From positions 1-40,485 of the forward strand of contig JAULBX010027152.1 in the NCBI GenBank assembly GCA_032358255.1: a stretch of DNA of 40,485 nt, read 5' to 3'. Origin of the DNA: Heterotrichella gracilis. Its lineage: Eukaryota > Sar > Xanthophyceae > Tribonematales > Xanthonemataceae. Below the pieces are notes generated by a model, which was not told where the DNA came from, ran no database searches, and was given only the letters and a program-made list of their open reading frames with translations. Positions 37,501-40,485 of the stretch are shown here, one piece after another. How positions within the stretch are numbered: position 1 is the first letter of the stretch; the number at the start of each line of letters is the position of its first letter. Both the position numbers and the translations under genes were made by a program.

Positions 37501-40485
37501 GTTTAGGGTTTATACCCAAGGGGCTGTGGACGGACAACCTGCCGGCGTTCCCGCTGGTGGCGGCATTCAGTGGGGTCAGGTGGGTGGGGATGCGCGGTGT
37601 GGGTTCAGGGTGTAGGGTGTAGGGTGTAGGGTGTAGGGTGTAGGGTGTGGGTTCAGGGTGTAGGGTGCATGACAGGGCTGGCTGCACATGGATGCGTGGC
37701 GGCTGTTGTAAGCGCGCTAGAGCGTGTGTGGGGGTATGTGGGGCTGTGGCAGTGGGTATGGCTGTGCACCTTGTGTGCATGTGCTGGAGGCTGTGGCTGC
37801 GGCTGTGGCTGTGGCTGTGGCTGTGCATAAAGTGTTGCCCCCAACCTGGTCCCTGACCTGTGCCAACACCCCGTGTGTGTGCATGTGCAGGGGTGTGGTG
37901 AGCGGCGAGGGTGGGGGTGCGCGGCGCAGGGCGCTGCCAGCTGTCATCCAGGTGGTGGGCATAGACCACGACTCCTATGCCTACCTGCCATATGGAAACT
38001 ACTACAGGTGCGTGCTGAGCGCCATTGCATCACCACAAACGCAATCGCAAGAATGTTGGGACTCCCAGATCTGCACCTTTCGTGCCATTATCGACTCCCA
38101 TGCATTATACACCAAACACAGCAGTGATTCCATTTTGCATGCCCTGCGTGTGGCAATTGTGATACTAAAACACACACATTTCTCACCGTCCTCCCCCCTT
38201 CCCACTTCCCAGGCCGCTTGCCCCCGGCACCTACAACCTCACCGCATGCCTGGAGGGCTACGTGTGCGGCCGCGCGGTGGCGGTGGTGCCCGAGGATGGC
38301 ACTGGAGTGGTGGTGGACTTTGCGCTGCAGCGGGACCCACAGGGGCGCAGCAGTAGCTTGGACGCTGACACGCAGGAGAAGGTGGGTGGTGGGTTTAGGG
38401 TTTAGGAGGGAATTTTGTGATGCAGCGAGACCCACAGGGGGTGCAGCAGCTTGAAGGCAGGCATATAGGGAGAAGGTGTGGCTTAGGGTGTGGCTTAGGG
38501 TGCAGGGTTGGAACCACTGTTTATCATCATCGTGTACTCTTCTGTTTTCAATTAGGGTTTAGGGTTTAGGTTTAGGGTGCAGGGTGCAGGTTTGGAATCA
38601 TTGTTCATCATCATCTTGTACTCTTCTAATTTCAATTTGGTGCCTTCGCACATGTTCTGATCTTGTCCATCCTGTTGTACGGTATATGATCGGTATTTGG
38701 AAAGATCATGATTGATGATTCTTGTCATACAATTTTAATATCATGAGTCGTACTCTCTTGCAGGCGGAGCGCCCCGAGCGCGACTCCATCCACGTGCTGC
38801 ACCGCAAGGCGAGGCTGGCGCTGGCGCACCGCCAGCTCAGCTCGCACCACACGCGCCGCCAGGTACTGCCCTCTCTTACTCTTGCTAGCAGCTGCACCTT
38901 GCTGTTCCACCCCCTCTGTGTTGACATATTTTTGTATCTAAACCCTGTATCCTCCGCACAATTGGAGATTGCCCCTCCCCAATCCCATCTGTGTCCAGCG
39001 CCAGGTTTTGGACCCTGCTTACCTCCGCTTGCTTCCTCAGGTGCTGCTCTCGGAGCTCGCCGGCGCAGCATCAGGGCTGGACGAGCCCGGCAGCGGCCCC
39101 CGGCGCAAGCGGCTGCGCTTGCGCAAGAAGCGGCTGCGGTCGGGGGCCGCGGCAGGGGATGAAGACGGCGGCGGCAGCGGTGGTGGTGCGGAGGGGGCTG
39201 GGGAGGGGGCGGAGGGGGACGACTTTGGGGAGCGGCGCAAGCGGAGGATGCGCAAGCGGCGCCGGCGGAGCAAGGGAAAAGACACGGCGCCGCGCCCCGG
39301 AGTGGTGGGGCGGGAGGATGAGAGCGGGGAGGCTGATCCCGACATGCACCTGCACGACCCCGATGAGCGGGCCGGGGCGGGCGGGGTGGAGGCGCACGTG
39401 AGCGAGAGGTGGGTTTGGGGTTGTAGGGTTTTGGGGTTGGGAAGGGATGGGTGCGCTACGTGCACGCTGGGCAGTCTTGTGTCAAAGTGAATTGTCGAAA
39501 TCGTCATCAAATTGCCCAAGAATCACCAGCAGTAAGTCATGGAGCCAATCCCCCCAGAACCAGATTATGCGTTTGGCATCGGGTTGTAAAAATGTCACGA
39601 GGACTTACTCAATCCTGGATTTGTCATGGTCTAATTGCACAGATTGTTGATTAATGATCGATGCGCACAGGGTGTCCATGGCCGCTGCTGAGGCGGGCGC
39701 AATTGCATCCACTGGGGACGATGAGGACAGGGTCCGTCCCCGCATGGATGATGTGGAGGTGGATCGGGATTTGGATGCCATCAGCAAGCGAGACCCCAAC
39801 ATGAGGTCGCAAGGGTACGTGGCCAGGGTGGAGTGTGTGTGTGGCAGATCTGTACGTGGGAAAGAAAATGAATAGGAAGGCGATGCACCTGTGTGAAGGC
39901 AAGCGCGTATATATCTTCTATTTTTTGCTTTTTTAGAGTCTACAGTACAGGGCACAGTGCTAACCCAACCCAGGCCTCTGGCACTGTGGATCTGCATGCC
40001 AGGAAGTGTTTTCACCCGAAAAAATACATGCGGCGCGTATGATTGTTGGTGAGCTACTCACTTTATCACCAGGCAGCCACATGCTGGTAATAATAATGAA
40101 TAGTAATAATAACAACAACTATTATTAAAGCCAGGCGGCCAACTTGACGTCTTTTGCTGCCGCCACAGGGAGGCGGCTCAGAGCGAAGGGGAGGGCCAAG
40201 GGGAGGGCCAAGGGGAGAGCCAAGGGGAGGGCCAAGAGGAGGTCGTTGAGCCTGCGCCCTCGCTTGTGCGGGACAGCGGCAACGGCAGCGACGATGCAGA
40301 CACCGCCCTGGCTGCCGCCGCCGAGGAACAGGAGGGGGAGAAACAGCAGGAATCGCAAGGAGGGGAGGGGGAAAAGGACGGAGGAGGGGATCAGCAAGGG
40401 GAGGAAGGTGCCTCTGAGGGGGTGCAAGGGGAGGTGAAGGCTGGGGAGGGAGGGGGGACAGGGGGGATTGATGCGCCGGCGGTTA
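34548..40485 (+). CDS. M14 zinc carboxypeptidase, SOL1/carboxypeptidase D-like (partial at right end)
   Basis: Twelve exons seen: 34548-34676, 35253-35408, 35847-36028, 36469-36748, 36854-37051, 37324-37475, 37891-38007, 38213-38381, 38764-38862, 39041-39408, 39671-39814, 40169 to the window end. All phases match, giving 770 residues so far. Exon 1 encodes a signal peptide ([20 protein letters not shown]). The catalytic domain has the zinc ligands H149 and E152 in [10 protein letters not shown] and H248 in ASASMHE, substrate-binding N210/R211 in [15 protein letters not shown], and the catalytic Glu about 330 in [14 protein letters not shown] transthyretin-like domain follows ([32 protein letters not shown]). 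The family removes C-terminal Lys/Arg from secreted peptides; plant SOL1 processes peptide hormones. Family members usually have Gly after the third ligand His, but here Glu follows ([13 protein letters not shown]). After the enzyme domains comes a long tail: basic ([12 protein letters not shown]), then Glu/Gln/Gly-rich repeats, continuing beyond the window. Confidence 0.9.
35056..35131 (+). repeat. echo of carboxypeptidase exon 2 start
   Basis: GCCCTGTCTTGCAACTAA followed later by CCACCTGCTGGCCACTCAGC resembles the true GCCCTGTCCCGCAGCTAA and CCACCTGCTGGCCCAGTCAG at 35238-35310. The acceptor AG has become AA in the echo. The copies are about 184 bp apart. Confidence 0.75.
35457..35490 (+). 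repeat. echo of carboxypeptidase exon 2 end
   Basis: CAGTGACTGCTTTGGGCACG at about 35459 repeats CAGTGGCTACTTTGGGCACG at about 35384 near the true donor. Between them lies CCTTAAACCCTAAATCCTAA. Confidence 0.8.
35657..35725 (+). pseudogene. partial duplicate of carboxypeptidase exon 3 with intact acceptor
   Basis: After the acceptor GCGTAG, this copy reads [20 protein letters not shown] against the true [20 protein letters not shown] at 35847. It is in the same phase as the true exon. It loses similarity after the SI(N/G)Q codons and lacks the true exon's donor and zinc-ligand part. It is either a decayed duplicate or, less likely, an alternative exon. It covers 64 of 182 bases. Confidence 0.8.
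36181..36226 (+). repeat. echo of carboxypeptidase exon 3 end with donor
   Basis: ACATGCGTGGGGACGAGG followed by GGTGGGTAAGTGAGTGGCG repeats ACATGCATGGGGACGAGC and GGTGGGCAAGTGAGTGGCG at 36001-36038, including the donor. CCCTGAA/CCCTTAAA-type units lie just after the true copy. Confidence 0.85.
36374..36420. mobile_element. 47-bp palindromic mini-element, second copy, with 8-bp target duplication
   Basis: The element starts AAGGGTACTAAG and ends TATCTTATTACCCTTG. It is flanked by CCATGGCC at 36366-36373 and 36421-36428. Its right 30 bases match the element at 4603-4651 with three differences, and its left arm has diverged. It lies in intron 3 of the carboxypeptidase gene, within 50 bp of the exon 4 acceptor. 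Confidence 0.7.
37098..37160 (+). repeat. echo of carboxypeptidase exon 5 end with donor
   Basis: GGGGCGGCGTGGTACCCGCT, then CAATGGGGGCATGCAGGTGG, repeats the true exon end at 37016-37056 with only a few changes. Between them is TAGGGTTTAGGGTTTTC. Both copies keep a GT donor, so alternative donor use is possible in principle. Confidence 0.92.
37515..37595 (+). repeat. echo of carboxypeptidase exon 6 end with donor
   Basis: GGGGCTGTGGACGGACAACC, then GTTCCCGCTGGTGGCGGCAT and GGGGTCAGGTGGGTGGGGAT, repeats 37398-37488 with one 9-base deletion and a few substitutions. TAGGGTTTAGGGTTTATACC separates the copies. Confidence 0.92.
37597..37668 (+). repeat. variant telomere-like heptamer array (GGGTGTA)n
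   Basis: About eight units of AGGGTGT with two GGGTTC interruptions follow directly after the exon 6 echo. The period is seven, as in TTTAGGG, but with a fixed T-to-G change, which suggests local homogenisation of a telomere-like seed. Confidence 0.8.
38408..38478 (+). repeat. echo of carboxypeptidase exon 8 end with donor
   Basis: GTGATGCAGCGAGACCCACA, then GGGAGAAGGTGTGGC, repeats GCGCTGCAGCGGGACCCACA and CAGGAGAAGGTGGGTGG at 38325-38387, with deletions. GGGTTTAGGGTTTAGG separates the copies. Confidence 0.85.
38497..38640 (+). repeat. intron-internal direct duplication flanking a heptamer tract
   Basis: GTGCAGGGTTGGAACCACTG with TCATCATCGTGTACTCTTCT at about 38499-38541 recurs as GTGCAGGTTTGGAATCATTG with TCATCATCTTGTACTCTTCT at about 38584-38626. 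AGGGTTTAGGGTTTAGG lies between. No exon is involved, so the process is not specific to splice sites. Confidence 0.9.
40188..40240 (+). repeat. 12-bp coding minisatellite
   Basis: About four units of GGGGAGGGCCAA encode GEGQ repeats in exon 12 of the carboxypeptidase tail. The surrounding tail is similarly Glu/Gly/Gln-rich. Confidence 0.8.

Noticed and set aside
17297..40000. the window end or heptamer runs as a true telomere
   Set aside because: The tracts are short, degenerate, in both orientations and inside genes, so they are interstitial and not a chromosome end.

Overview
The window looks like nuclear DNA of a green alga (Chlorophyta or a close relative). It has intron-rich genes with GT-AG introns, plant-type gene families (YABBY-like factor, SOL1-like M14 carboxypeptidase, HugZ/DUF2470 FMN-barrel protein, DUF1295 reductase-like protein), long Gln/Gly/Pro/Ala-rich disordered segments, and many interstitial copies of the plant-type telomere heptamer TTTAGGG/CCCTAAA. 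No rRNA, tRNA, CRISPR, virus or plasmid feature was recognised.

Layout. 1-3830 is gene-poor; one possible transit-peptide exon lies at 877-1161 (+). A three-exon orphan single-pass membrane protein occupies 5632-3831 (-). 5640-7829 holds nothing confident. A YABBY-like transcription factor occupies 14495-7830 (-, 8 exons): C4 zinc finger, Q-rich linker, HMG-like YABBY domain, disordered tail. 14500-17100 is intergenic. A DUF1295 / steroid 5-alpha-reductase-like membrane protein occupies 19783-17307 (-). A large RRM + dsRBM + Gly/Tyr/RGG RNA-binding protein occupies 27916-21457 (-). A two-exon 162-aa protein of unknown function lies at 29042-29932 (+). A HugZ-like FMN split-barrel + DUF2470 protein occupies 32908-30453 (-). 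A secreted or membrane M14 zinc carboxypeptidase starts at 34548 (+, 12 exons seen) and runs off the right end. The genes do not form a pathway.

Gene models were built by hand from splice motifs, reading phase and family conservation. Phases close exactly for the membrane protein, the seen exons of the DUF1295 gene, the HugZ-like gene, the 162-aa gene and the carboxypeptidase. The RNA-binding gene is one base short at a 10-G run. The YABBY gene has one unresolved phase clash between exons 2 and 3.

The most striking observation is a recurring structure I call exon echoes. At about 19 places a 20-95 bp stretch of an exon edge, including the splice site, is repeated in direct orientation a short way into the adjacent intron or flank. 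The gap often contains TTTAGGG-like sequence. Some edges are repeated two or three times. Similar duplicated flanks occur around a heptamer tract inside one intron, which suggests a repair process rather than splicing function. Two ~48-bp palindromic mini-elements with 8-bp flanking duplications, a 216-bp foldback element, and an over-represented decamer GCCAGGTGGC are separate observations.
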